The notes under the pieces were generated by a model, which worked only from the letters and a program-made list of their open reading frames with translations, made no database searches and was not told the origin of the DNA. A stretch of DNA of 64,000 bases from Anastatus disparis (lineage: Eukaryota > Arthropoda > Insecta > Hymenoptera > Eupelmidae): NCBI GenBank assembly GCA_017163975.1, contig JAFFSR010000301.1, positions 5,744,271 to 5,808,270 on the forward strand, read 5' to 3'. Below, in pieces: positions 45,809 to 56,635 of the stretch; position 1 is the stretch's first letter, and the number at the start of each line of letters is the position of its first letter. The position numbers and the translations under genes were made by a program.

Positions 45809-47842
45809 ATGAAGGGTTACATTTTGACAACCTTAATCTCAGTGGTGGCATTGTATGGACTGCGAACCACAGGATTACCATCTCATAAACTGACGCCCTT
45901 AAACACTAATCCTGGCATTTATTATGAGAAATTAGGCATTTTAAGACTAAAACGAGCGGAATGGAAAATCATTATACATGTAAACACTGACATAATTGAC
46001 TCTCAAACAGACATAACCCAAGTTATAAATCTCTCGATCAATAATTGCCGGGAGCAGCTCGCTAAACTAAAATGCCAACCCAAAATAGCTGACCAACGAA
46101 CAGCTGCAATTGATAGTTACAGAGATTGCGTAAAAACCTTTGACAGTGAGGATTGCGAAAATGCGTTAAACTCGCATATTCTATTAAGAAAACAGAGCCA
46201 GACTCACCAAATTCAAACGCAATCCAAGGACCTATTAACTAGACTGCAGCTTAAAGACAAATCGAGTAATAGTCAGGAAACTATTAAAAGATCAATGACT
46301 CCTTTAGGCATCATTGGCAGCGTTAGCAACACACTTTTTGGATTAGTCACGGAAGATGAAATCGAAAAGGTACACCAGAATATCGATAAGTTGCTAAACG
46401 ACAATAGGGAAATCATAAAATTGGCAAATCAGAAGACCCATCTAATAACAGCTAATTTCAAGAATCTCGAAAATGTCACGACAAATCATGCTAATGCATT
46501 GAAGCATTTAGAAACGACGATTCAAACACTTGAAATAGAGCAACAGAGAGACTCCTACCTCCGAAGTCTCGCTGCTCATTATAACCACGTAACCATGGCT
46601 ATTGAACAGACTCAAGAAGCCCTCAAGCAATTGATCGAGTTAACCAAAAATTTATTACAAGGAAAAGTACCTTGCGACTTGCTGACGCCACAGTTTTTAT
46701 CCCGAATGAGCCAAGACATTACAGAACATTCAAATGATTGGGATTTACCTATACCTAACCAACATGCAAGTCCCGGAGAAATAGCACGGATTTCAAAGAT
46801 AGATGCTGTTTACGATAACAACCGGCTGATAGTGATGTTATACCTGCCTATGGTCGAAACAGAACCATATATACTGTATCGTATGTATCCATTGCTAACC
46901 ACCCAATCATGGGAAAACCAGCACCTCGGTTTTGCTAAAATCCAGCCAACTCATGCGTTTTTAGCGATAAACGAAAAGAACAAACAATATGTAAAGTTCG
47001 ACCATGACTATCTACACGAGTGTACAAACCATGCTTATGGGATGATTTGTGAAACTCATTGGCCATTGTTAGATGTTCCAACTTCTAAAGATTGTGAACT
47101 TTTATTATTGACGCAGCCTACTGAAAATCACTTCAGACACTGCACTATAATCTATCTGACCGAGCCCCGCTCTCAATGGAGTTATCTTCATAATGAAACT
47201 GCATGGTTGTATTCTTTAGTAGAATTAACCACAGTTCGGATTACCTGTAACCAACAGAGAGACCAAATATTACAGATAAATGGAACTGGAAAAATCCAGA
47301 TACCTGATGGTTGTACTGGCAGGACTACACAAGTGACCCTAGGAGGAATGACTACTCATACAAGTACAGAGTTCTACACCTATCAACCTAAACTACATCT
47401 GGAAATTACCGATGTATTGACAAAAATTATGCCTGACCATCTAATGAACCCTAAGGAATTATTTCCAATACTGCAACTTAAGGATGAATATCAATGGAAT
47501 AATCGTGACGTGCAGCAAATTTCGTATAAACTAAAAGAAATTGCTCAGCACAAATTAGACAACGATGGACTCCAACATACTGTGTATGGAAGTTACGGTT
47601 TGGGAGTGCTGCTGTGTTTTGTAGTTATAATGCTAGCAGCCAAAATTATTAGATGCAGACGCACCGCTGGAACCTACAATCCACGGGCAAGAAAACGCTA
47701 TCAACCCGGAACCTGCCATGATCTAAGAATCTTAACTGCGGGTGTAGGAAGTGACACCTTACCTGCCACGGACAAAGACCAGACCCCGACCACTGTTACG
47801 ACAGCACAAGGGATACAACAAACAGCTTTAGTAGACAATTAG
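45809..47842 (+). CDS. env: Envelope glycoprotein, F-like (errantivirus type)
   Basis: An intact 677-residue ORF from ATG 45809. Residues 1-22 form a hydrophobic signal peptide. A weak dibasic site (KR at 160-161) precedes a hydrophobic Gly/Leu-rich segment (residues 163-178) placed like the fusion peptide of baculovirus F-like envelopes. A long coiled-coil-prone region follows, then N-glycosylation sequons and many cysteines. A transmembrane segment lies at about 594-616, with a tail of about 60 residues rich in Arg and Thr. Family assignment to the insect F-like Env group is inferred from architecture. It lies 39 bp after integrase, behind a splice-acceptor-like site. It has no in-frame stop, in contrast to pol. 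Confidence 0.8.
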   Translation: MKGYILTTLISVVALYGLRTTGLPSHKLTPLNTNPGIYYEKLGILRLKRAEWKIIIHVNTDIIDSQTDITQVINLSINNCREQLAKLKCQPKIADQRTAAIDSYRDCVKTFDSEDCENALNSHILLRKQSQTHQIQTQSKDLLTRLQLKDKSSNSQETIKRSMTPLGIIGSVSNTLFGLVTEDEIEKVHQNIDKLLNDNREIIKLANQKTHLITANFKNLENVTTNHANALKHLETTIQTLEIEQQRDSYLRSLAAHYNHVTMAIEQTQEALKQLIELTKNLLQGKVPCDLLTPQFLSRMSQDITEHSNDWDLPIPNQHASPGEIARISKIDAVYDNNRLIVMLYLPMVETEPYILYRMYPLLTTQSWENQHLGFAKIQPTHAFLAINEKNKQYVKFDHDYLHECTNHAYGMICETHWPLLDVPTSKDCELLLLTQPTENHFRHCTIIYLTEPRSQWSYLHNETAWLYSLVELTTVRITCNQQRDQILQINGTGKIQIPDGCTGRTTQVTLGGMTTHTSTEFYTYQPKLHLEITDVLTKIMPDHLMNPKELFPILQLKDEYQWNNRDVQQISYKLKEIAQHKLDNDGLQHTVYGSYGLGVLLCFVVIMLAAKIIRCRRTAGTYNPRARKRYQPGTCHDLRILTAGVGSDTLPATDKDQTPTTVTTAQGIQQTALVDN

Positions 47843-47854
47843 TGAATAACTTTT

Positions 47855-47871
47855 GACGTCTCTAATTCTAG
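47855..47871 (+). promoter_or_regulatory. Splice acceptor before the fourth ORF (candidate)
   Basis: TGACGTCTCTAATTCTAG, with AG at 47870-47871, 17 nt before the ATG at 47889. The spacing matches that of the env acceptor. Confidence 0.5.
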
Positions 47872-47888
47872 ACGAACATCGCACCAGG

Positions 47889-48812
47889 ATGTCGAGAAAT
47901 GAGACCTTGCAATTGACCAACAGAAAAGACCAGGCCCTTTGGGAAATCATCCGAGATCTCGAAAGACAAGGGCCTGTCCAACAGATAACTACACTAGAAT
48001 ACGTTAACCATAAGTATACTAGACTCCAAATAAAATTTTTTGATCAGTTTTCTTCGGAAAAACCCGCATCTAACGATAAAAATGACTCTACGAACATTGA
48101 CCCTAACCGACTTTTTTGCTTAGTAACAAAAAATGACACAGTGCAGACTTTAGCTTCTGTATTCAAGCCCTTCAGGTTATTAGACTACGTACATATTACT
48201 CGTGGAAAAGTAACTGAAAATCGGTACGGATACGTAAGATTTATACATGAAACTGACGCTCAGACAGCTTTGCTGCAGACCCGTAGTCAATACGGAGCAA
48301 GACAAGCCGAGCCTTTACGACAGAAACGTAAACGGAACGAAACCCATAACATCTGGACTAGTTGCAGTAATTGTAATCATGACATTACTACACAATACAG
48401 ACGCACGCATATGCTATTGTGCCACGACCAACAACTCCAGACAGACGGTTCCAAAAGACGGCATGATGACCACATTGACTTTATATTCAACCTGTGTAAG
48501 AAACCAATTACAGGTTACTACGCATTGCATAGTAAAGACTGCGTTCACACGCAAGACATACCTATACTACCGGAGACCACCTTTAACCAGGTGTCCGATG
48601 TGACTGAGTTACAACCTAACTCATTGACATGGGCAGACGTGGCTACCAATAGTGCGGCCCCGCCCATCGCTTCTATACCTTGCGACAATGCTAAAAAGCA
48701 TTCTTTTTCCTTGACGGAGTATAAAGTGCTCCAACAGGCAATACGCCTCATCCTCAATCCTGCAGAACCTAAACCGCTTGCTTTAAATGTAGATAATTTA
48801 GAACTTGACTAA
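47889..48812 (+). CDS. Fourth ORF: RRM-like plus zinc-motif accessory protein
   Basis: 307 residues from ATG 47889; an upstream TTG extends the frame 12 codons but is unlikely to start it. Residues about 73-132 look like an RNA-recognition motif: RLFCLVTK (RNP2 position), a helix, then NRYGYVRFI (RNP1 position, with the aromatic residues in place), then a second helix. A basic RQKRKRN patch (144-150) could be a nuclear signal. CSNCNHDI...H...C (159-178) is a C-X2-C-X11-H-X3-C motif. A second copy (203-218) keeps C, H and C but has Phe where the first Cys should be. The C-terminus has LTWADVATN. It sits between env and the polypurine tract, on the element strand, 46 bp after env. I do not recognise it as a standard errantivirus gene. 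A role in RNA export, splicing control or packaging is inference. Confidence 0.7.
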   Translation: MSRNETLQLTNRKDQALWEIIRDLERQGPVQQITTLEYVNHKYTRLQIKFFDQFSSEKPASNDKNDSTNIDPNRLFCLVTKNDTVQTLASVFKPFRLLDYVHITRGKVTENRYGYVRFIHETDAQTALLQTRSQYGARQAEPLRQKRKRNETHNIWTSCSNCNHDITTQYRRTHMLLCHDQQLQTDGSKRRHDDHIDFIFNLCKKPITGYYALHSKDCVHTQDIPILPETTFNQVSDVTELQPNSLTWADVATNSAAPPIASIPCDNAKKHSFSLTEYKVLQQAIRLILNPAEPKPLALNVDNLELD

Positions 48813-49351
48813 TATTCACACATTTTTTTTTGCTAATTAACGTGTAAATAGCATTCTGTTAACAAATGCATGCGACTAACCCAACAAACTACCATAACCA
48901 TGTTCTAATACACTTTTGTTTTAGGTAACGAGACGAGAGGCAACCTACAACACCTGCCAGTATGAACTGCTGGCATACCTCACCATCAACGGCCAAAAGT
49001 TTGGCCAGACCACTTTAAACTCTCAACCTGACGGGGCAACGTTAAAAACAAAAATCAACCTACCTACAGGGGGAGCAAACGGAAGAGAACCCCGCTCCTC
49101 CTGTGAAGACGGATGAATATAAAAGTTCAAGATTGAAGATATAATTTAACCAACTAAATAATTAAAATCTTAGCGATAAATGTCAAAATCATTTTTTTTT
49201 TAAATTTAAATTTAAATTTTCAATGTTTGTTATCCTGTTTTCTTTTATTTCATTTAAATATTATGTATTTTACCTTTGTAATGCAGGTTTTTCTGGGTGC
49301 TGGAACTCGCTCTGACTACAACGCGTAACTACCGGGGACGGCAGTTTTTCT
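48813..49351 (+). other. 3' untranslated region
   Basis: A further acceptor-like site (CACTTTTGTTTTAG, AG at 48923-48924) lies here. The exon-like stretch after it holds a CCAAAAGTTTGG dyad near 48993, and CTACAGGGGGAGC near 49072. No ORF is evident. Confidence 0.5.
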
Positions 49352-49364
49352 CAGTAAGGGGGAG
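49352..49364 (+). other. Polypurine tract of the giant element
   Basis: CAGTAAGGGGGAG directly before the TGTTAAG LTR start. Confidence 0.85.
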
Positions 49365-50651
49365 TGTTAAGTGACGAATTTTTATCCCTAAATTTTTTTT
49401 CATTAGATTTAATTAATTTCAAAAATTTTATTAAAATTAATCAATTTATTACTACAGTGAAGAGAAATGGGCTTTAAAAGCATCAAGGCCAATTTCTTTT
49501 CACACTTTTATCTAATTTCCACGAAGCCAAGCTTGAACGTTGACGGGAGCCGTTGCTTCGTCTCCACTCTTTCTCGACTTCGTTGAGTTGAAGTGGGGAC
49601 TGAGCGTCGGTTCCCATGTATAAGACGGGTGAGAGCGACAGGGAGAAAGGGCTACCTTTCTCTGTCTTCGCGCTCTCCCCCACAACAACTAAGACGTTTG
49701 AAGCTGGCTTGGAAGCCTATTGTGAAGAAAGATTTTCTTCTTCTGGACAGTGACGCGCGCGAGAAGGCCAGAGGCGGTTTTTTAATGTGTTGCAGCCGCG
49801 GGGCTGGAGAGACTATCTCCCCCGTCGGGAGATTAGTTTTTTTTTCTTGTGCAGCCAATTTATTTTTTTTTATTGAATTATTACATTTTAGAAGGCGGAA
49901 ACTAAAAGATGATTTGCGTGTGTATAAAAAGCGGATTTCTGTCGTCGGTGTTTGTTTTTCCTTTCTTTTTCTATCTTTGCCCGTGTAATAGCGTGAGAGT
50001 GAAAAGGGATGGATAGAACTCTGCATGCAACGCAGGGCGAGCTGGCGGCACCCAGAGAAGCCGGCAATGCAGCCAAGCCGGCCAGCAATGTTTTCCTTCC
50101 ACCAAAAGATAAGTTTCAAATGTGTTATTATAAACAAAAATTAATGAGTAATCTTTTTTTGATTTAACAACTGTCTTCGCCTTTTTTTTTTTTGTAAAAA
50201 ATTTTAATAATAATTGTTCATATATATACAGTTAATTCTAAGGTCTGACTTTTGGCATTTGACTTTTGTTGTTTTAATGTTTCCTTGAACTTGTGTCTAA
50301 TGTAGAATTTAATAAACTGTTGTTAGTTGCATTAAGAATATTATTGGTTCGCAGTTTCATTTTGAATAACCCTCCTATAAAATTCAAACACACTGTCACA
50401 TTTTCTTCAAGCAAAGATTACTCCCTTTAACTCTAAGTAATTGTAAAAACATTTTAAATTTCCTTTTGACATATTGATGACAATTAACTGATAAATCTGA
50501 AGTCACGTTAACTTTGTATTTGCCTAGTAAAATTGATGGAACATTTAATGAATGCCATTTTCCTTTTACGCTTAATTAAGAAAATTTTTTATGAATTATG
50601 ACATATTTTGATTGATGGTTTGATAATAGCAAGTGAATTATGTGTGTATGC

Positions 50652-50682
<31 letters not shown>

Positions 50683-51068
50683 TATGTATATATGTGTATA
50701 TATGTTTATATATATATTTTTGAATTTGGAATAACGTGAAAAATTTCCTGTTGTTTCAGTGTATAATAATGCTTATAAAGTTTTTTTTTTATGTATTAAT
50801 GTAGAAGTAGTATAATCAAGTTATTCTTAGCATATAATAATTAAAGGAATACCAATTTAAGTGGATTTTGGTTGTACGACTAATTAAATTATTTGATTTT
50901 TAACTTCATAAATATATATATATTAAAAATTTAATAAATCAAAAAAGTAAAATACAAAAAGCAAAAACATGAGTATATTCTTATAAAAAAATTAGTAGTT
51001 TAGATACTGGTTAACGGCGGGGTTTTAGGGGAGGTAAAACTCCTAAAAAACGAAACCCCACCTTAATA
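49365..51068 (+). repeat. 3' LTR of the giant element
   Basis: Near-identical partner of 22306-24011. The boundary is set by the polypurine tract on the left and foldback sequence on the right. Confidence 0.95.
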
Positions 51069-51804
51069 ATATCAATAAAAAAAACGAGCATATTTTAAGT
51101 AACTTGTGAAAAAATAGATTTTAAAATTAATAAAAAATAGAAAATAAAAAAAAATATAAATAAAAAAAAGCAATAAAAACTATTGAAATAATAAAAAAAA
51201 TTAAAAAAAAGACCTAGCCGAGAGTTGAACTCGCGTACTCAAAAGGAAAAGCGTGAACGTTACGCACTAGACCAACGTTACTTCGAAATATCTTTTGGCG
51301 TAAAATCGTACATGCTCATCTGCCCCCAGCGGTTTAAAATAATTAAATTTTAAGTTAAAAATTAATTATTTAAAGTTAAAAAGTTTAACAGGTTATATTT
51401 ATAACGTATCTCCCTTCATAAAAAAAGAAAAGAAATAAAAGATTCACGCTACGAAAATACGTTAACGAAATTTGCAACATGATTTTGGATATAGACCAGC
51501 CGTGTTTGCTCGCGTCGCCACCCAAAAGAGGAGGCGACTTGAGCAATAGAAGAATGTCATAGTTAGCAGTAAAGAAAGAATAGTGGACAAGCCACGTTTA
51601 CTTCCTTCACGTCCCATGAGAGGATACAGCGCTAGCTATCGAAGGATATTAGAGTGGGGAGCTACTAAAGCATGTAAACAAACAGTTTTTGGATAGCACA
51701 AACCTCGTAAGAGTAGATGGCGCTGTTATTAAAGCATAGAATATTACTTACTAACTTTGGATACGTAGACTACATGCTCTATTGGCATGAATTTTCTCTC
51801 AGTG
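51069..51804. mobile_element. Right half of the interrupted foldback
   Basis: Inverse of the left half. It ends ATTTTCTCTCAGTG followed by TA (51805-51806), matching the TA before the left end. The outer ~200 bp differs from the left arm except at the very end and at a CTCCCCACTCT block. Confidence 0.85.
51209..51280 (-). other. tRNA-like stretch, inverted copy
   Basis: Reverse-strand partner of the A-box/B-box stretch at 21801-21870, with a few substitutions. Not a foldable tRNA. Confidence 0.55.
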
Positions 51805-51821
51805 TAGAGAAACTGTCAACG

Positions 51822-52459
51822 ACGATGTAGGCGTAACTGTTCGTGAAATTATTTAGCAATTTAATATTTATAATGTTCTAAATGGAAATCATTTATGTAA
51901 ATAATTTATATGTTACAATATTAATGTTAATTTAACCTGAAAAATAATTTTAACATGGAAATAAATAATATAAACTTAACCTAAAAATATTATTTTGATA
52001 AGTTGCTATTTTTATGATAACTAAAATAATGTTTTTAATAAATATAAAAAAATCGTAAAATTATGCTTTTAAATATATATTATTTGAATCATTTGATAAA
52101 AATGACAAAGATAATAGTAAATACTTTGAGAAAAAAATAAACTTTTTAAATGGAAATCGGTTAAAAAATTTTTTATAACATATTTTAATGATATGATTTC
52201 ATATTTAAAATCATAATTTACCATTTTTTATAAATGTTAAAAACATTATTTTTGCTATTAAGAAAAAATCGCAACTCATAAAACTAATATTTCAGGTTAA
52301 GTTTACATTATAATTTATTTTCACGTTGAAATTATTTTTAGGTTAAATTAACATTAATATTGTAACATATAAATTATTTACATGAATGATTTCCATTTAG
52401 AACATTAACAATATATTCAATTGCTAAATAATTTCACTAACAGTTGCGGTTACATCGTC
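51822..52459. repeat. Foldback, ~640 bp
   Basis: ACGATGTAGGCGTAACTGT...TAACCTGAAAAATAATTT (51822-51958) recurs inverted at about 52295-52459. The arms are roughly 200 bp with scattered mismatches, and the loop is AT-rich. Confidence 0.75.
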
Positions 52460-53629
52460 CTACATACCTGCTTCGATGAGTTTTTGGGACATAGGATCAT
52501 AGCTCGAAACCTTGAAAAGTGGTATTTCAATGTTTTAAATGACTTTAGCTCAGCGGATGGCTACATTAGCACTTATAAATTACTTTTTCTCAAAATTTAG
52601 AATATTTTGAACGAAAAAGTTTCTCAGTAATATATTCTTAAAACGCAACCCAACTGAGTAATTTCAGTCTAAAATTAGTCAAAAATATGGTTTTAGTCCA
52701 ACTTTTGAAGCTTTGTAGCTCTGAAAATATATACTAAAGAGATCTATGAAAATTCTGAGTGGTCCACAATATGAAAAAGAACCATTTTACCAATTTTTAG
52801 CGAAAAAAATTTTTCGTCCTTCGATTTGGTAGATAATGGGCGATATATATATTCAATATATATCAACTCGTGGAATCGAATACTAATAAAATTGAGTTTT
52901 AACATAAAGTTCATTATTTAAGTTAAGATTGTATTTGATAAAATAATACAGCAATTTATAAGTTTTTAATTATAATAATTATATAAACTTTTATTAAGAG
53001 CAGGCCGGAGCAGATTCGATACCAACCGAGATTAAAAATCCGATGTTCAATCTTCTCCTAATATACGTAATAAAATGCAATAAAATTTTAAATAAATTCA
53101 GAAAATTTATTTCTCTATTGCCCTCGCCAAAAATAATTAAAGAAAATTTTAAACAATAAAAAATTTTATACTACAGCTGTTTATTAAACTCTAAGTACGG
53201 TTACTTACTTTTCGTTCAAAATATGGTGACTTTATGAAAAAACATATATTATACAATCATTTATGCACTCAAAAATAAGTGGCAAAGAAGCATTACCATC
53301 GGTAACAAAACTATACTCTTTTCGTTTCGTGCGCACAGAGTGCCACTGCATGAAAACAGTGGTGCCACTGTGGGAAAGAGGTGTAGTTCACATGACGCCA
53401 AGCGAAATCACCACGTGGGTGGGGATGCACATGCACAACTAAAAGAGCTGTTAGCTTCGGCAGTGGGGCGTCACGTTCCTCACGAGAGAAAGCATCAGCA
53501 TTCTTACGGTTTCGTCGAGCAAAAGTACTACGAAGGACTCGTAGACTACCACTTATTTTTCAGTGTGTACAAGAAATTGCATTTGATAACAATTTCTTTT
53601 TAAAACAGTATAATTATTTTATTCATGCC
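52460..53629. other. No gene recognised
   Basis: AT-rich. An open frame at 53340-53603 lies in a GC-richer patch but shows no domain. A TAGCTCAGCGGATGG stretch (52549-52563) resembles a tRNA D-arm, without a tRNA around it. Confidence 0.5.
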
Positions 53630-54010
53630 CACACAGCGTGAAATCTTGCTGCAAAGTTGCATGCAAGGTTTAAAAGGTTGTCGCAAAGTTTCAATGAAAG
53701 GTTGCCGCAACCTTTTATGTCCTTGGACATACCGTGCAGCAATGTTTTATAAAATCTTGCTGTGAAGTTTCTACAAAACATTGCGGCAAACTTCCAATGA
53801 AAGATTACTGCAAGGTTGCTATGAGAGGTTCTTGTAAGATTATAATGGAAGGATTCTCCAAGATTTCATTGGAAGCTTACTGCAAAGTTTCTTTGGAAGG
53901 TTGTCGCAACCTTTTTATGTCCTTTGTATATACCTTGCAGCAATGTTGTATGAAATCTTGCTGTGAAGTTTCTACAAAACATTGCGGCAAACTTCCAATG
54001 AAAGATTCAA
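53630..54010. repeat. ~202-bp dimer with a 24-bp coding-phase minisatellite
   Basis: GGTTGTCGCAACCTTTT...CTTCCAATGAAAGATT blocks recur at ~202 bp. Inside (53809-53904) a 24-bp unit repeats in phase, giving YCKVSLEG-like octapeptides. The open frame at 53734-54087 is a by-product of this repetition, and no known protein family is seen. Confidence 0.7.
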
Positions 54011-54439
54011 TATATTTTCGAAAAAATGCCAATATCTTTTTTTTAGGGCCTATCAGACGAAAAGGGAGAATAAACCGGTTTTTTTAAATTTAAATCATAT
54101 CCTTCAGCTTCTGCCGAATACATTTCTCTGAAGTAGGGATCTCTCATTAACAACAAAGATTAGAATTTCTTAAAATTATGAAATTTTTATAGGAATTCAT
54201 TTTTTACCTCATATTTCTTTGAACAATAGTAATAATATCTAAGTAACAATTATATGATAGTAATTATAAGTATTTAATCAGCAAAATAAATAAATACAAC
54301 AGATTTATTCTTTATTTTTGGCAAACTTTGTTTTTTTCAAAATAGACATCAACGCGTAAAAAATTTTCTTTTTAAAAAAATAAAAAAAAGACTAGAGTAA
54401 CTAAGAAATTTTGACAAGAAAAAGAATTTTTTTAAATCT
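54011..54439. other. AT-rich spacer between two related arrays
   Basis: No gene or repeat recognised. Confidence 0.5.
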
Positions 54440-55640
54440 TACTGCATGGTTGCAGCAAGGTTATCTTCCAAAGGTTTTAATGCAAGATTGCTGCAAGATT
54501 GCTGCAAGATTGCAGCAAGGTTTCAGTGTTTCTTATATTTGAAATATTGCTACAAGCTTGCGGTAAATCCCAACTAGAATATTTTATTGTAATCATGCAG
54601 CAACCTTTCGTGAATTGATTTTTCGAAATCTCACTACAAGGTTGCAGCAAGGTTATCTTCGAAAGGTTTTGCAAGATTGCTGCAAGATTGCAGCAAGGTT
54701 TCAGTGTTTCTTATATTTGAAATATTGTTACAAGCTTGCGGTAAATCCTAACTAGAATATTTTATTGTAATCATGCCGCAACCTTTCGTGAAATGATTTT
54801 TCGAAACCTCACTGCCAGGTGGCAGCAAGGTTTCAGTGTTTCTTATATTTGAAATATTGCTACAAGCTTGCGGTAAATCCTAACTAGAATATTTTATTGT
54901 AATCATGCAGCAACCTTTCGTGAAATGATTTTTCGAAACCTCACTGCGAAGTGGCAGCAAGGTTATCTTCGAAATGTTTTAATGCAAGATTGCTGCAAGA
55001 TTGCAGCAAGGTTTCAGTGTTTCTTATATTTGAAATATTGCTACAAGCTTGCAGTAAATCCTAACTAGAATATTTTATTGTAATCATGCAGCAACCTTTC
55101 GTGAAATGATTTTTCGAAACCTCACTGCGAAGTGGCAGCAAGGTTATCTTCGAAATGTTTTAATGCAAGATTGCTGCAAGATTGCAGCAAGGTTTCAGTG
55201 TTTCTTATATTTGAAATATTGCTACAAGCTTGCGGTAAATCCTAACTAGAATATTTTATTGTAATCATGCAGCAACCTTTCGTGAAATGATTTTTTGAAA
55301 CTTTACTGCAAGATTGCTGCAAGGTTGTCTTCGAAAGGTTCTAATGCAAGATTGCTGCAAGGTTGCAGCGAGGTTACAGTGTTTCTTGTATTTGAAATAT
55401 TGTTGCAAGCTTGCAGTAAATCCTTAATGCAATATTTTACTGTAGTCATGCTGCAACCGTTCGTGAAATAATTTTTGAAACCTCACTGCAAGGTTGCAGC
55501 AAGGTTGTCTTCGAAAGGTTTTAATGCAAGATTGCTACAAGGTTGCAGTGAGGTTACAGCGTTTCTTATATTTGAAATATTGCTGCAAGGTTACAGTAAG
55601 ACTTTGCAGTAATACTTTATCGTAATCTTGCATTGTAAGT
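54440..55640. repeat. 181-bp satellite array, seven copies
   Basis: The CAGTGTTTCTTATATTTG anchor starts at 54524, 54702, 54834, 55015, 55196, 55377 and 55557. The spacings are 178, 132, 181, 181, 181 and 180 bp, so the second interval carries a ~49-bp deletion. Monomers contain GATTGCTGCAAG/CTTGCAGCAA-type short repeats shared with the 53630-54010 array. The last two copies are the most diverged. Confidence 0.9.
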
Positions 55641-56582
55641 TGCACTACAATCTCACATGCTGCGTGGGTGATAGAATAATTTTCTCACTTCTCGGTCGGT
55701 AATCAAAATTTCTCTGGCCTACTCTGAATAGTTCAAAATAATATTAAATATGTGATCATCATTTTCATAGTTTATTTAAAATATTATCTAAATTTTATAA
55801 GTATAGATTATTTAAAGTGAAATATAATGTAACTTCAACAATAAATCAATATGATAGAATAATTGTAATTTTCAATCATTATGTTTTAATACAAATTTTA
55901 GAGTGATATTAAAGAATATTATTTATTTCCCGCATTCTTAATAAATGTCTTGCAAATTATAAGTAAATTTTCTTTGAAATTTTTACTTTTTCATGGTAAA
56001 TTTTACTTCCATCTGGACAGACCATAATTATGAATTCATAATTATAGATATAATCAGGAAAATTTATCTATATTTAATATATTTCCCTATCTTTATAATT
56101 GACTTTTAAGAAATTTAGTATAAAAAATAACTTTTCAAGATTGTATTTTATAAAATGTATGTTAAAAAGATACTAAAAAGAATATTTTTATAATATGTCA
56201 TGATAATTTTTCAAATGAGATCATTAGATATATTCTAAAAATTAATATGTTTCTCTTAATAAAAATATTATTGCTTTAATGAAATCATTATTTACATTCA
56301 ATTTTTAACAATTCTTACATTAATGACAATTCATATATATATACGAACACACGTACATATGAATATGTAATTAAGGTTACATGAATGTTATTTATGAAGA
56401 GTTATTTACAAGTAAAGTTTTAAATACTAATCTATTTTCATTAAATTAATTTATGTACTTTATTCTCTGAATGATAACTGAATACAACTTTAATTTAATA
56501 AATTATGTTAAACAATAATAAATATATAAATTTATTTACCTGTACATCAAATGAAATGATTATTCATTAAATATATTATTCT

Positions 56583-56635
<53 letters not shown>

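Larger units (their letters stand above)
22306..51068 (+). mobile_element. Giant errantivirus-like endogenous retrovirus, 28.8 kb
   Basis: LTRs of 1,706 and 1,704 bp, a primer site, a polypurine tract, gag, pol, env and a fourth ORF. The two halves of one foldback flank it on either side, showing that everything between was delivered at, or later added into, one integration site. The flank ATATT (22301-22305) and ATATC (51069-51073) may be an imperfect 5-bp target duplication. Insect errantiviruses are usually about 7-9 kb, so the 15-kb leader is exceptional. The LTR pair is nearly identical, pointing to recent insertion. Pol is broken by frame changes and a stop. The errantivirus-like assignment is inferred from the envelope and Pol style. 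Confidence 0.9.

Noticed and set aside
52549..52620. tRNA-like D-arm (TAGCTCAG)
   Set aside because: No anticodon arm or B box at the right distance.
53340..53603. 87-residue ORF in a GC-richer patch
   Set aside because: No domain, ends in AT-rich sequence, does not start at ATG. No evidence of a gene.
54440..55640. CRISPR-like regular spacing
   Set aside because: Whole monomers are conserved, with no unique spacers; it is a satellite in a eukaryotic context.
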